Source: Prevotella sp.
Lineage (GTDB): Bacteria > Bacteroidota > Bacteroidia > Bacteroidales > Bacteroidaceae
NCBI GenBank assembly: GCA_022781445.1
Contig: JALETQ010000037.1
Location: 1 to 46,830, forward strand
DNA: 46,830 bases
Reading direction: 5' to 3'
In this document: piece after piece, positions 23,703 to 32,821 of the stretch
How positions within the stretch are numbered: position 1 is the stretch's first letter
Layout: every line of letters starts with the position of its first letter
Made by a program: the position numbers and the translations under genes
Notes under the pieces: generated by a model
What the model saw: only the letters and a program-made list of their open reading frames with translations
The model's database searches: none
Told to the model about the DNA's origin: nothing

Positions 23703-24188
23703 TTATTTGATGATTACTTTCTTTCCGTCATGGACATACACGCCCCTGGCGGGTCTGTCCACCCTCATGCCGTTCAGGTTGTAGTAGGGCGCATCGTCGC
23801 CTGCCTCCGTCACGGTATCTCCGATGCCTGTCGCGGAGGAGCCTCCGTCGTCAAAGCGGAAGGAGAAGGGTGCGGCGTGGCTGCTGCCTTCGAGCTTCAG
23901 GTAGGCACTGAAGTATGGCATGGTGTTGCCCGTTTCCTTTATCTTCAGGAACTGTCCCTTGCTCTTGCTGAAGGCATAGAGGCTGCTGGCGGCATCGCTT
24001 CTGACCTGTGTGTCCTCCACGACGCCCACCATCCTGTATCCGGCTTCGGAATACATGCCCGAGGGGTCGGTGACGGCGTGGTGGTCCTGTGTCTCGGTCA
24101 TCTCGCAGTACGAGGCGGCGGCGGCGTTCAGGCTGTGCAGCAGCACGCCGAGGTAGGCGGGTACATAGCCGTCGTCGATGCGCAACAT
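23703..24188 (-). pseudogene. 5'-truncated surface-protein gene, C-terminal part only
   Basis: The readable part (about 161 residues, from LRIDDGYVPAYLG onward) is the C-terminal region of a large exported protein: KIKETGNTMPYFSAYLKLEGSS is the usual last beta-sandwich of such proteins, followed by an acidic linker and YYNLNGMRVDRPARGVYV with a final GKKVIIK, a type IX secretion-like sorting end. There is no signal peptide and no upstream body. The frame stays open to 24347 only by running through the dispersed repeat at 24203-24266. The gene seems to have lost its 5' part at the repeat boundary. Confidence 0.75.
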
Positions 24189-24202
24189 ATTGACAATCAA
24201 AC

Positions 24203-24266
24203 AAAATCGGACGGAAAGTGTTATGAACGGCATGAAATGCAGGACGAGACGGACTGCTGATCTCGG
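24203..24266 (-). repeat. Dispersed intergenic repeat at the broken end of a gene
   Basis: On the minus strand it reads TTATCCCGAGATC, then CGTCCTGCATTTCATGCC, GTTCATAACACTTTCCGTCC and GATTTT, matching the copy at 33405-33473 across almost its whole length. The truncated surface-protein homology begins 15 bp away. Confidence 0.8.
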
Positions 24267-24281
24267 GATAAAAAAAGGAAA

Positions 24282-24331
24282 CCCAAATCGGTTATCCGAG
24301 AACCTTTGCCTGTCTCTCAGAACCGATTTGG
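24282..24331 (-). terminator. Terminator of the LRR gene built from repeat-like ends
   Basis: CCCAAATCGGTTATCCGAG (24282-24300) pairs with CTCTCAGAACCGATTTGG (24314-24331), with bulges. On the minus strand it is followed by GTTTCCTTTTTTTA. The arms are the same sequence as the ends of the dispersed repeat. Confidence 0.75.
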
Positions 24332-24357
24332 ATTTCACTGCCATCAACTTGATGATA

Positions 24358-26247
24358 CTATTCGATGACTTTTTTAGTCTTCAATATGTTGCCGGCTTTA
24401 TCTTTGACAACGACAATGTTCACGCCCTTGAAAGGATTTCGGCTCACCATACCTTGGGCATTGATATAAGAAATATCGGCAATGTCATCGGATTTCAGCG
24501 AAGAGTCAATGCCGGTTGCGATACCTTCATACGGATTCAGCCCGCCATTCTCGTTGCCCCGGTAATCATATACCTGCCAGTTGCGTCCGAGTGCGGTTTG
24601 AACATCCGATGAATAACATTCATTTCCTTCTGTCTCATCTTTTGTGTCGACAACGACAAGCATGCCTTTTTTACCCGGTTCACGCATGGGCAACGACTGG
24701 CAAAGTCCGGTCATCGCCGAACCTTTCAACCGATTGGCATAACAATAGACTCGCTCCAGCTTCGAAGACTTGGGCAACTTCAAAGATTCGATGCCGTTCT
24801 TCTCGCATGAAAGCATCCAAAGGTTCTTCAGCGCACTCAGATCGAGCGCGGAAAGCAGGTTGCCGCCACAATAGAACGTTTCCAAACCGGTGTTTCCGGC
24901 AAGGTTCAACTCCTTTATCTTATTGTTTTCACAAGCCAATGAAACAAGACCGGGGCACGCCGACACATTCAATTCTTCCAACTCATTGCCGGAAACGAAC
25001 AAGACCGAAAGATTCTTGTTTTCGGAAAGGGAAAGATTTCGGAGCTTATTGTCGTTCAGCGAAACATTAGACAGTCCGACATTGCCCGAAATATCGATAT
25101 CATCGAGTTTATTCTGATAAGCGAGCAAATCCGTGAGCTTGACATTAGTATTGAGTTTCAACTCGTCAAGGGTGTTTTGGGAGCAGTCCAATACCTTCAG
25201 ATTCGTCAGTCCGGCCACATCGAGTGTCGTCAGGGCAAGCCCCCTGCAACTTAATTTGTTCAGGTCGCCATAGATAGTCAGCTTGCTATCGGTCAAAGGG
25301 AAGCGCACCTCTTCATCAAAAAGAACCTGTTCCTCTCCATAATCGTACAATCCGTTGCCATTGAAGTCAATCCAAACTCTTTTGCGTGCTTCATCATCCG
25401 CATCGAACCTCAGCACCCATTCGGCACCGTTCTTCAACGACGAGATGAGCATTGCTTTCGGCAGGTTATCCGAATAAAGGCTGTGATCGGAACCCTCGTA
25501 ATCGGACTGACCACTGAAATACTTCACTTTCCAATTTTTTTGTTTGGCCAACAACACCGTACTTTTGAGGATTTCATTGACTTCGGGCTTGCCGATGTCT
25601 TTCAAGACAAACATTTGTCCGGCAATTTCTTTATCCGAACGATCAGCAAGTCCCACCACAAGGCGATGCATTTCCTGGGCGGCAATTTTGTTGGTGAAGC
25701 AATGCAACGTCGCAAGCTCCGGACATCCGCTCACATCTATGTCCTTCAGCTCATTGTCATTTACATCGAGGAACTCGAGGCGGGCATCTTTTGACGGTAA
25801 TTTGACGGATGTCAGCTTACAGCCGGAGATGTTTACTTTCTTCAGACTCAAGTTCGAGGAAAGGTCGATGGAAGTTAGGTCTTTGCTATAAGTACATTCC
25901 AACTCCTGAATGGTAGAGTTGTTTTCAGCATGTATTTCCTTGATGTCGTTAAAACTGCAGGAAAGTTTTTTGACGGGACCGTAAACGCGCAGACTGTTGC
26001 CGGTGCGGGGGCGGCTGTAGCTTAGCCATTCCCACATTCCGATGGACTCGTCGTCATCTTTTTTGCCGTTATGGTTCAGGTCGACCCATACTTTTGATTC
26101 GTCGTCGCTGTTTTCTGCACTCAGGGTCAGTCTCCAGGTCCCCGTGTCCTTTGTCGAGACGATTTCCACAAATTGCTCGTTCTGTGCATGGGCCATGTTG
26201 AAACACGTGACCATAGACATGACAGCAAGTAATAATTGTTTCTTCAT
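24358..26247 (-). CDS. Exported leucine-rich-repeat protein
   Basis: The 629-residue protein begins with a signal peptide (MKKQLLLAVMSMVTCFNMAHA). It is built of two similar halves. Each opens with a beta-module carrying a calcium-loop-like DxNxNGxxD (DLNHNGKKD near 57 and DFNGNGLYD near 292), then LRRs of about 21 residues with the pattern LxxLxCxxNxLxxLxLSxN; the second half has about eight, the first three to four. The C-terminal end (ISYINAQGMVSRNPFKGV, then NILKTKKVIE) resembles a type IX secretion-like sorting domain. Such proteins usually sit on the surface and bind host or polymer ligands; the ligand is unknown. A TATATTTG -7 box lies at the complement of 26294-26301. Confidence 0.9.
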   Translation of the reverse strand: MKKQLLLAVMSMVTCFNMAHAQNEQFVEIVSTKDTGTWRLTLSAENSDDESKVWVDLNHNGKKDDDESIGMWEWLSYSRPRTGNSLRVYGPVKKLSCSFNDIKEIHAENNSTIQELECTYSKDLTSIDLSSNLSLKKVNISGCKLTSVKLPSKDARLEFLDVNDNELKDIDVSGCPELATLHCFTNKIAAQEMHRLVVGLADRSDKEIAGQMFVLKDIGKPEVNEILKSTVLLAKQKNWKVKYFSGQSDYEGSDHSLYSDNLPKAMLISSLKNGAEWVLRFDADDEARKRVWIDFNGNGLYDYGEEQVLFDEEVRFPLTDSKLTIYGDLNKLSCRGLALTTLDVAGLTNLKVLDCSQNTLDELKLNTNVKLTDLLAYQNKLDDIDISGNVGLSNVSLNDNKLRNLSLSENKNLSVLFVSGNELEELNVSACPGLVSLACENNKIKELNLAGNTGLETFYCGGNLLSALDLSALKNLWMLSCEKNGIESLKLPKSSKLERVYCYANRLKGSAMTGLCQSLPMREPGKKGMLVVVDTKDETEGNECYSSDVQTALGRNWQVYDYRGNENGGLNPYEGIATGIDSSLKSDDIADISYINAQGMVSRNPFKGVNIVVVKDKAGNILKTKKVIE

Positions 26248-26450
26248 AAATAAAAAAGTTTAGAGTAAAATATATTGGACTTATATGTCATCGCAAATAT
26301 AAAGAAAAAGAAAGCATCTCGACCCGGCAGCAACTTTTTTTTCATTCATTTATAATTAGAACATTTCTTGATCGGCAATGGAACTAAAAAGTCTCAAAAA
26401 GCCAACGGTGTTGCAAACTTTTGATATGAAGGAAAGGCTGCAAGGATTAT

Positions 26451-26519
26451 CCCAAATCGTTCATTGCACCAAGGACTGACTTCATCAAGATATGGGATGT
26501 CTCCGCGATTACACTTGGG
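26451..26519 (+). repeat. Decayed copy of the dispersed repeat
   Basis: Preceded by GGATTAT, it starts CCCAAATCGTTCATTG and ends CGATTACACTTGGG, as the well-preserved copies do; the middle has drifted. It lies in the gap between the LRR gene's 5' end and the ribBA 3' end. The rest of 26248-26659 shows no gene. Confidence 0.5.
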
Positions 26520-26659
26520 TTGTTTTCTCAAGAAGAAACAAAAGCCGGGGTTATGCTATAAGCAGGATACAAAGAAAACGTCAATCCATCGCGACAAAGT
26601 ACACGACAGATTGACGATTGGATGGACGGAAGAGCCTGCCTGCCGGCTGCTTTCCCCTT

Positions 26660-27883
26660 TTATTTGATACCCTTTCCGAGGTGGAGACTGTGCCCCATGC
26701 GCTGTTTCTTTGTTTCGAGATAACGCAGGTTGTAAGGATTGGGAGTGACTTCGATGGGGATGTTCTCCACGATTTCCAAGCCATAGCCCTCGAGTCCAAC
26801 GCGTTTCACGGGATTGTTGGTCATCAGGCGCATTTTTCTCACACCGAGATGTCTCAGCATCTGTGCGCCGCAGCCATAATCGCGTTCATCGGGTTTGAAG
26901 CCCAAATGGATGTTGGCATCGACGGTGTCAAGCCCTTCATCCTGTAGTTTGTAGGCCTCTATCTTGTTCATCAGTCCGATTCCCCTTCCCTCTTGCTGCA
27001 TATAGATAATGACTCCTTTGCCTTCTTTCTCGATCATTTCCATCGACTTATGGAGCTGTTCGCCACAATCGCACCGCTTGCTGCCGAGGATATCGCCTGT
27101 GGCACACGAGGAATGCACCCTCACGAGGATGGGTTCGTCTTCGGTCCACTCGCCTTTGATGAGTGCCATGTTTTCCACACCGGTGGCCTTTTGGCGGAAA
27201 GGAATGAGTCTGAACATGCCGAAATCGGTGGGTAACGAAACTTCCGTACCCACTTCGATGAGCGATTCGCGCTTGAGTCGGTAGGCGATAAGGTCTTTGA
27301 TGGTGATGATTTTGAGTCCGAACTCTTTGGCCATTCTGATCAGTTCAGGCATACGTGCCATGGTTCCGTCGTCGTTCATGATTTCCATGAGTGCGCCGGC
27401 GGGATAGAGTCCCGACAGACGACAAAGGTCGACGGCAGCTTCCGTATGTCCGCTGCGACGCAACACACCGTTGTCTTGGGCATAGAGTGGATTGATATGT
27501 CCTGGCCGGCCGAAGGTTTGAGGCGTGGACGAGGGATCGGCAAGTGCCCGAATGGTGGCCGCACGGTCGGAAGCCGATACACCGGTAGAACATCCTTCGA
27601 GCTTATCGATGGTGACAGTGAAGGGTGTTCCCAGCACCGACGTATTGTCTTGTACCTGATGGGGGAGGTCGAGTTCCTTGCAACGGCTCAGCGTGATGGG
27701 GGCGCAAAGTACGCCACGGGCGTGCTTGAGCATGAAATTGACCTTCTCGGGAGTGATTTTCTCGGCGGCAATGATCAGGTCGCCTTCGTTTTCACGGTCT
27801 TCATCATCGACAACGATGACAAACTCACCCAATTGAAAGTCCTTCAAAGCATCTTCAATGCTGTCTATCTTAAATTGTTCCAT
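26660..27883 (-). CDS. ribBA: Bifunctional DHBP synthase / GTP cyclohydrolase II
   Basis: This 407-residue fusion carries out both first steps of riboflavin synthesis. The N-terminal RibB domain has [13 protein letters not shown] (about 24-36), [12 protein letters not shown] and the late [10 protein letters not shown]. The C-terminal RibA domain has the zinc cysteines [18 protein letters not shown] (about 258-275), [12 protein letters not shown] and [14 protein letters not shown]. Both active sites look complete. No FMN riboswitch is recognisable in the 46 nt between it and the permease gene upstream, so it is probably expressed from the lptG-like transcript. The flavins made would serve Rnf, TrxB and MurB, among others. 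Confidence 0.97.
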   Translation of the reverse strand: MEQFKIDSIEDALKDFQLGEFVIVVDDEDRENEGDLIIAAEKITPEKVNFMLKHARGVLCAPITLSRCKELDLPHQVQDNTSVLGTPFTVTIDKLEGCSTGVSASDRAATIRALADPSSTPQTFGRPGHINPLYAQDNGVLRRSGHTEAAVDLCRLSGLYPAGALMEIMNDDGTMARMPELIRMAKEFGLKIITIKDLIAYRLKRESLIEVGTEVSLPTDFGMFRLIPFRQKATGVENMALIKGEWTEDEPILVRVHSSCATGDILGSKRCDCGEQLHKSMEMIEKEGKGVIIYMQQEGRGIGLMNKIEAYKLQDEGLDTVDANIHLGFKPDERDYGCGAQMLRHLGVRKMRLMTNNPVKRVGLEGYGLEIVENIPIEVTPNPYNLRYLETKKQRMGHSLHLGKGIK

Positions 27884-27929
27884 TATGATTGGTTTTATGT
27901 AATTGGTTTATATTGATGGGCGACAAGCC

Positions 27930-29390
27930 TCAAGAGAGGTTGAATTTGCGCAGCCATGCCACCACTTTGGCGACGGCACGCTTCATGACATCCATGTCTG
28001 CCAATGCCCAGTCACGATTTGCTTTGTATGTAAAGAATACTGCCAGAGGTCCCAACACCGCCGTTGCCATGCCTTTTCCGAACCATATCGCCCACATGCC
28101 GCCCCGGGCCATACGGTAACCTGTGTTGTCGAGAATGTAGAACACGATGAACACCAATACCGACACGATGATGGGAAAGCCGAAACCGCCCTTGCGGATG
28201 ATGGCGCCGAGGGGGGCACCGATGAAGAAAAAGATGATGCACGACAGTGCCAAGGTGAACTTGTTGACGGCTTCGATCTTGTGTTGTCGGATGAGTTTGT
28301 CACCATCCGATGTGATCATGCTTCTGAAATCGAGGTCGCTGACGGTTTGTTTCACCCTTGCCAAGGCAATGTTGACGGCCGCCAACCGCGTTTCGGAAGG
28401 TACTTTGGCAAAGATGCTGTCGAAGTTGAGCGAGGGCGCGGCTGCCAGTCTTGCTGCTTTGAGCGAATCGTTCCGATGTGCCGAAGCGACGGAAAGGTAG
28501 GTCACACGGGCATCGTCGTAGAAGCTATGTCCCACACTGTCATAATAATGGTTGAGTGAATCGAGGTCGAGCTTGATCTGGCGCAGGCTCTTTGCCTTGG
28601 CATTGTTGGCAAGTGAACTGCCGTCAGCGAGATTGAAGTCGCCGTCGAAGTCCATCACGATGGTTTTCTTCCAAAATGTTTCCTGCCGATAAGGGACGCC
28701 TGCACTGCCTGCCAGCTCCTGAGAACGCATGTTCTCAAACCACTTTCCGCTGTAGAGTGTGAGCAAGAGGTGTTTTTTCTCTGCGGTGGATTGCAGCATT
28801 CCCGAGTCGGCAAGGATGATGGCAGCATCTTCAAAGCTGTCGGTCATGCGGTAAATCATGATGCCGTAGAGCATACCGGTATCAAGGTTTTTTTTCTGCA
28901 CATAGAGGTTACACTGCGGGATGCCGTCGTAAAACACGCCTTCGGGGATGCCTATTTCGGGACTTTTCTGTTTCATCGAGACAAGCAACTGCGCCAACCG
29001 GCGATTGGCATCGGGCCCCACGCTGTCTTGAAAATAAAAAGAGCCGAAAGAAACGATGATGGTCATGACTATCAGTGAGCGGAATGTACGCATCAGGGAA
29101 ATGCCCGATGCCTTGATGGCGGTCAGCTCCATGCTCTCACCAAGGTTACCGAAAGTCATCAACGAAGACAGAAGTATCGCCAAAGGCAGTGCCTGCGGAA
29201 TGAGAAACAGGCTCATGTACCAAAAGAATTGTGCCAAGACTTCAATCGACAAGCCCTTTCCGATGAGCTTATCGACGTTCTGCCACAAAAACTGCATCAT
29301 CAAAACGAATTGACAAATGAAGAAAGTCCCGACGAAAAGCAAGCCGAACTTCTTGGCGATGAATATATCCAGTTTCTTGATTCCAAGCAT
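27930..29390 (-). CDS. LptF/LptG-family permease (YjgP/YjgQ)
   Basis: LptF/LptG permeases form the inner-membrane part of the LptBFG transporter that extracts lipopolysaccharide and feeds it to the periplasmic bridge. The 486-residue protein has three N-terminal helices (about 14-34, 55-75, 98-118), a large periplasmic domain (about 120-375) and three C-terminal helices. FIPQALPLAILLSSLMTFGNLGESMELTAIKASGIS (about 56-91) is the family signature near the coupling helix. Bacteroidota often carry two separate LptF/G paralogues; which one this is cannot be told. A TACCTTTG -7 box lies at the complement of 29433-29440. Confidence 0.92.
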   Translation of the reverse strand: MLGIKKLDIFIAKKFGLLFVGTFFICQFVLMMQFLWQNVDKLIGKGLSIEVLAQFFWYMSLFLIPQALPLAILLSSLMTFGNLGESMELTAIKASGISLMRTFRSLIVMTIIVSFGSFYFQDSVGPDANRRLAQLLVSMKQKSPEIGIPEGVFYDGIPQCNLYVQKKNLDTGMLYGIMIYRMTDSFEDAAIILADSGMLQSTAEKKHLLLTLYSGKWFENMRSQELAGSAGVPYRQETFWKKTIVMDFDGDFNLADGSSLANNAKAKSLRQIKLDLDSLNHYYDSVGHSFYDDARVTYLSVASAHRNDSLKAARLAAAPSLNFDSIFAKVPSETRLAAVNIALARVKQTVSDLDFRSMITSDGDKLIRQHKIEAVNKFTLALSCIIFFFIGAPLGAIIRKGGFGFPIIVSVLVFIVFYILDNTGYRMARGGMWAIWFGKGMATAVLGPLAVFFTYKANRDWALADMDVMKRAVAKVVAWLRKFNLS

Positions 29391-29508
29391 ACAAACAGTT
29401 CATAGAGGCACAGCCGGAAGGCTATGCGACTACAAAGGTAGGGGTAAAAGCGGGATAAACGTAACTTTTAGCGTATTTTATACCAAATATAGAAGCATCA
29501 TGCCGTGG

Positions 29509-29907
29509 TCAGAGCCCGCTCGACTGTCTCAGACGTTCGAAATTTTGCTCCCACAAACCACGCAAAGTCTCCACCTCATCATCCAAGGCAAAATCGGTCA
29601 CTCGCAGGATATAGTCGTCGGTCAGTTCATTCTTTTCCATACAAAGTTCGATGTAAGCCCGATCATCGTCTTCATCTTCCCACCTTAATCGCAGATGATG
29701 GAATTTCACCACCTCGACAATGGCAGCACCGTGGGAATCCGTTCGCCCATATTCTTGCCCCCAAGTGAACAGAAAGCCATTATCCGTTTCTTTCACTTCA
29801 TCAGCCATCCACTTCGACAATCCTCCTTCTGTGCTGATCAATCCCCAGATGATTTTCTCGGACGTAGAACGCAATGCACGCTCGATTTGTATCTTCCGTT
29901 TATTCAT
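29509..29907 (-). CDS. START-like domain protein
   Basis: The 132-residue protein has the AHSA1/START-like helix-grip pattern: KIQIERALRSTSEKIIWGLIST, GGLSKWMADEV, then FLFTWGQEYGRTDSHGAAIVEV, and ends in a long amphipathic helix (DDEVETLRGLWEQNFERLRQ). This matches small Bacteroidota START-like proteins of unknown ligand; the fold usually forms a hydrophobic pocket. No signal peptide is present, so it acts in the cytoplasm. A TATCTTTG -7 box lies at the complement of 29912-29919. Confidence 0.8.
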   Translation of the reverse strand: MNKRKIQIERALRSTSEKIIWGLISTEGGLSKWMADEVKETDNGFLFTWGQEYGRTDSHGAAIVEVVKFHHLRLRWEDEDDDRAYIELCMEKNELTDDYILRVTDFALDDEVETLRGLWEQNFERLRQSSGL

Positions 29908-29994
29908 TATTCAAAGATATAGTGGTAATACTCTTCAAGTATACGGCACAAAAATAACCATTTTCGGCCAAAGCGCAAAAAAAAGCAGAATAAT

Positions 29995-30026
29995 TTTGGG
30001 CGTTCAAAAACTTTGTATTACCTTTG
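29995..30026 (+). promoter_or_regulatory. Promoter of the tRNA gene
   Basis: TTTG at 29995-29998, a 20-nt spacer, TACCTTTG at 30019-30026. Transcription should start close to 30032, about 17 nt before the mature tRNA. Confidence 0.8.
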
Positions 30027-30048
30027 CAACCGCAAAAACAAAATGTAT

Positions 30049-30122
30049 GGCGGGATAGCTCAGCTGGTTAGAGCGCATGATTCATAATCATGAGGTCCCC
30101 AGTTCAATCCTGGGTCCCGCTA
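30049..30122 (+). tRNA. tRNA-Met (anticodon CAT)
   Basis: A 74-nt cloverleaf: acceptor GGCGGGA/TCCCGCT (first pair G-U), D arm GCTC/GAGC, anticodon arm CATGA/TCATG with loop TTCATAA (anticodon CAT at 30083-30085), variable AGGTC, T arm CCCAG/CTGGG with TTCAATC, discriminator A; CCA is not encoded in full. The absence of three G-C pairs at the base of the anticodon stem rules out the initiator. Elongator Met is preferred, but a tRNA-Ile2 with a lysidine-modified CAT cannot be excluded by eye. Confidence 0.9.
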
Positions 30123-30532
30123 CATTTTCGTTTTTTCTTTTACTTCTCCTTTATCTTTTGGTTCACACTCCCTTTCTTTTCAGCAATTCATTAGCCGGCA
30201 TCATTTGACAGAAACATTGTCTCGGGTATGCTTCGCAACATAAATCTGTCATCATTCGCAGTTTGATACCTTAATTATATATTAGGAAACGTAGATTCCA
30301 TTTTTGCGAAAGGAGACCGTCCGACAAAAGACACATGAAGGTTCTGCGCACATCTTGCGGCTTTGAGAACCGAAACGGCATTACGAATACACTCCGGATA
30401 TACGACTGTCGATTCACGAACGACCGCCCAGACCATGGCACTTTTCATGAAATGCCGATAGAATCGGGTATTGGAGCCATCATCGATTATCACATTTTAT
30501 TAGTCTATACAACATCTTTTTTTATAGGTTTT
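30123..30532. other. Intergenic stretch without a recognised gene
   Basis: A T-rich run directly follows the tRNA and probably ends its transcript. Beyond that nothing could be identified: no repeat copy, no convincing open frame, no clear hairpin. Confidence 0.5.
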
Positions 30533-30564
30533 CTTGTTGAGACAAAAAAAAAGCCTTATATTTG
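30533..30564 (+). promoter_or_regulatory. Promoter of the exported-protein gene at 30633
   Basis: CTTG at 30533-30536, a 20-nt spacer, TATATTTG at 30557-30564. The transcript would carry a leader of about 60 nt. Confidence 0.7.
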
Positions 30565-30632
30565 CACGCAACAATTTTCTGAAATGTAGATTAAAAACAT
30601 ATCACTCATTATTAATTAAAAGGTTACTCAAC

Positions 30633-32312
30633 ATGAAAAAATCATTACTTATGTGCGCTGCCGTGGCAGCTGTTACAGCTGCCAACGCACAAGATGTCGC
30701 TGTGAAAAGCGGCCTCAGCATGAGCGATCTGAGCAACGCTATTTCAACAAAAGAAGTAGTGAAGGCTTCCACCTCCATCGCTCCTCGGTTCGCTCCTCGC
30801 AAATCATACGAAGACGGAGTTTTCTATGCCACACCGAAAGGTTCGTTCCAGCTCGTCAACAACAAATATTGTTATCTCTTCCTTCCTCCTTATAAAGAAG
30901 TGAAGTTCATCAACAAATCTACCGACAAGTCTTCAACCTCTTGGCAAATCAATAACACCAACGTTCCTGCTGAAATGGTTGATGGTGACAACAATCTCAA
31001 ATACACACTCAGCGGTTTGCAAACCAATGCCTTGTTCTTCGCTCCCTCATTGACAGCTCCCCAAAAGGTTGCGTTCACTTTCGGTAAAAGCGATGCCACA
31101 CAAACAGGTATTGTTCATGCCCAAGACGGATGGCCCGCTGCCGTTTACGACATCGGTCTCACCGGTCTCTTCCACGCTTGGTTGCAAGAAGAAGGCGTTT
31201 GGTTGTTCGGTACCAGCACCCGCACCATTGACGGCAAAGACATGACTCCCACCGTTTTCCGTCAAAGATTCGACAAGCCCGCAGGTCCCACAAGAATCAA
31301 CAAATACATCTGCTATTTTGACTCCAAGTCCGAATTACCTTTCAGCGGTGACAACAAAATCACTTTCACCATGTATAAAGACAAAGGTAACGGTGTGAAA
31401 GGTGATGTCATGGCCGTTTACACATTCGGTAAAGAGAACATCACCACTGCTGACAAGGATCCCCGTGGTAAATATACTTGGGATGCATCAAAAGGTGAAG
31501 GCTTTGGTTATGCAAACCTTGAGAACACTTTGGTTGACGAATTCGGCAATCCTCTTCCCGTCGTTGTGAAAGACGCGTTCATCATGGAAGTTACCGGTAT
31601 GAACCAAGACGGAATGGATCTCGGTTTCAATTTCACCGAACCCGCACGCATCCCCATGAACGAATATTATCCCACCGAAATCGACTATGTTGACGGCGAC
31701 GGAAACGTACAAACACTTACCCAAGAAGTTCAAAATGGAGGTCACTTCAACTTGTTCTTCGCTTTCTCCATCAGCATGGACGGTATCAAGCCTTTCGGTG
31801 AAGGTATCCAATATGGTGTGGCTCCTGTAGAGGGCGGCCAAGTTCCTTTCAACTTCACATTCAACGACGGAAAACAAGCCGGCTTCACAGCTTTCAACAA
31901 AGCAAACTCTTGGACAGATGCAGATGGCAACAATCTCTATGAACTGATTCCCGAACAAGAAGGTGGCTACGATTGGCTCGAATATGAAATGGACAACTCT
32001 TTAGATGTCGCCGATAAGGAAGAAGATGGCAAAAAGAGTGTTTACAGTTACATCACCATTCTCAATTTCACAGCTCAAGCACTTCCCGCAGGAACCGAAG
32101 GTCGTGTGGCAACCTACTACATCAAAGGTGTGAACGGTGCCGAACAAGCATTCCATATCGCTCAAGGTAGCGGTCCTATTGTTGACGGTATCGAAACTCC
32201 GACTGTTGAAACCGTTAAAGCTAACAAGGCTACATTCAACCTCAGCGGTCAACGTGTAAACGATTCTTATAAAGGTATCGTTATCGAAAACGGCAAGAAG
32301 GTTATCAAATAA
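30633..32312 (+). CDS. Large exported protein with type IX-like C-terminus
   Basis: The 559-residue protein starts MKKSLLMCAAVAAVTAANAQ, a Sec signal peptide. The body is rich in aromatic residues and glycine, with no cysteine cluster or enzyme motif that I recognise. The end, TFNLSGQRVNDSYKGIVIE plus NGKKVIK, is the sorting-type C-terminus seen in Prevotella-like surface proteins. Codon choice is more uniform than in neighbouring genes (many GGT, CTC, AAA), which suggests high expression. It has its own promoter and a strong terminator, so it is monocistronic. Function unknown; an abundant outer-surface protein is the best guess. Confidence 0.85.
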   Translation: MKKSLLMCAAVAAVTAANAQDVAVKSGLSMSDLSNAISTKEVVKASTSIAPRFAPRKSYEDGVFYATPKGSFQLVNNKYCYLFLPPYKEVKFINKSTDKSSTSWQINNTNVPAEMVDGDNNLKYTLSGLQTNALFFAPSLTAPQKVAFTFGKSDATQTGIVHAQDGWPAAVYDIGLTGLFHAWLQEEGVWLFGTSTRTIDGKDMTPTVFRQRFDKPAGPTRINKYICYFDSKSELPFSGDNKITFTMYKDKGNGVKGDVMAVYTFGKENITTADKDPRGKYTWDASKGEGFGYANLENTLVDEFGNPLPVVVKDAFIMEVTGMNQDGMDLGFNFTEPARIPMNEYYPTEIDYVDGDGNVQTLTQEVQNGGHFNLFFAFSISMDGIKPFGEGIQYGVAPVEGGQVPFNFTFNDGKQAGFTAFNKANSWTDADGNNLYELIPEQEGGYDWLEYEMDNSLDVADKEEDGKKSVYSYITILNFTAQALPAGTEGRVATYYIKGVNGAEQAFHIAQGSGPIVDGIETPTVETVKANKATFNLSGQRVNDSYKGIVIENGKKVIK

Positions 32313-32343
32313 TCAATGAGAAATATTCTTCTGACATAAAAAG

Positions 32344-32380
32344 GAGGGTGCGACACTTGTCGCATCCTCTTTTCTTTTTA
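32344..32380 (+). terminator. Terminator of the exported-protein gene
   Basis: An 11-bp stem, GAGGGTGCGAC (32344-32354) with GTCGCATCCTC (32359-32369), a 4-nt loop, then TTTTCTTTTTA. Confidence 0.92.
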
Positions 32381-32821
32381 CCCATCCATTCAATCTGTAT
32401 ATCTACAAATTGTATGAAAAGCAGAATCTGCCATGATGGATTGGAATGGAAAGGCGAGTTTTTTATTGAAAAAGCCGGTCATGAAAAGTATAATCGGCAA
32501 TGTTCATTTTGGCTCATGGTAACCGATTGGAGTTGAAAAAGCCTACTCGCCCTACCCCAATCATCAGTCTTTGACAATACATCCGATGGTATTCCCCTCA
32601 TTATCCCCGAGAGCCGGATCGGGAAGAACGATGGCCTAAAATGTAAAAATTACAAAAAGAATCATTGAAAGGCCATAAGTTTTTGATAGAACACGTGCTT
32701 GATTCATTTTTTTTGTGTAAGTTTGCAGAGTAGAAGCGTAACACCTTACGCACAACAACATGAACAAACCATTGTTCATCTCCCCAACATATTTAATTTA
32801 TTCACCGAAAAAAGGAACAAG
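32381..32821. other. Intergenic stretch with a decayed repeat and the GPx promoter box
   Basis: 32474-32531 has the inverted ends GCCGGTCATGA and TCATGGTAACCGATTGG of the dispersed repeat with a diverged core. TAAGTTTG at 32718-32725 is a -7 box for the glutathione peroxidase gene, whose leader is then about 90 nt. No gene is seen. Confidence 0.5.

Noticed and set aside
27884..27929. Possible FMN riboswitch before ribBA
   Set aside because: The gap to the upstream gene is only 46 nt, too short for the element, and no conserved blocks are seen.
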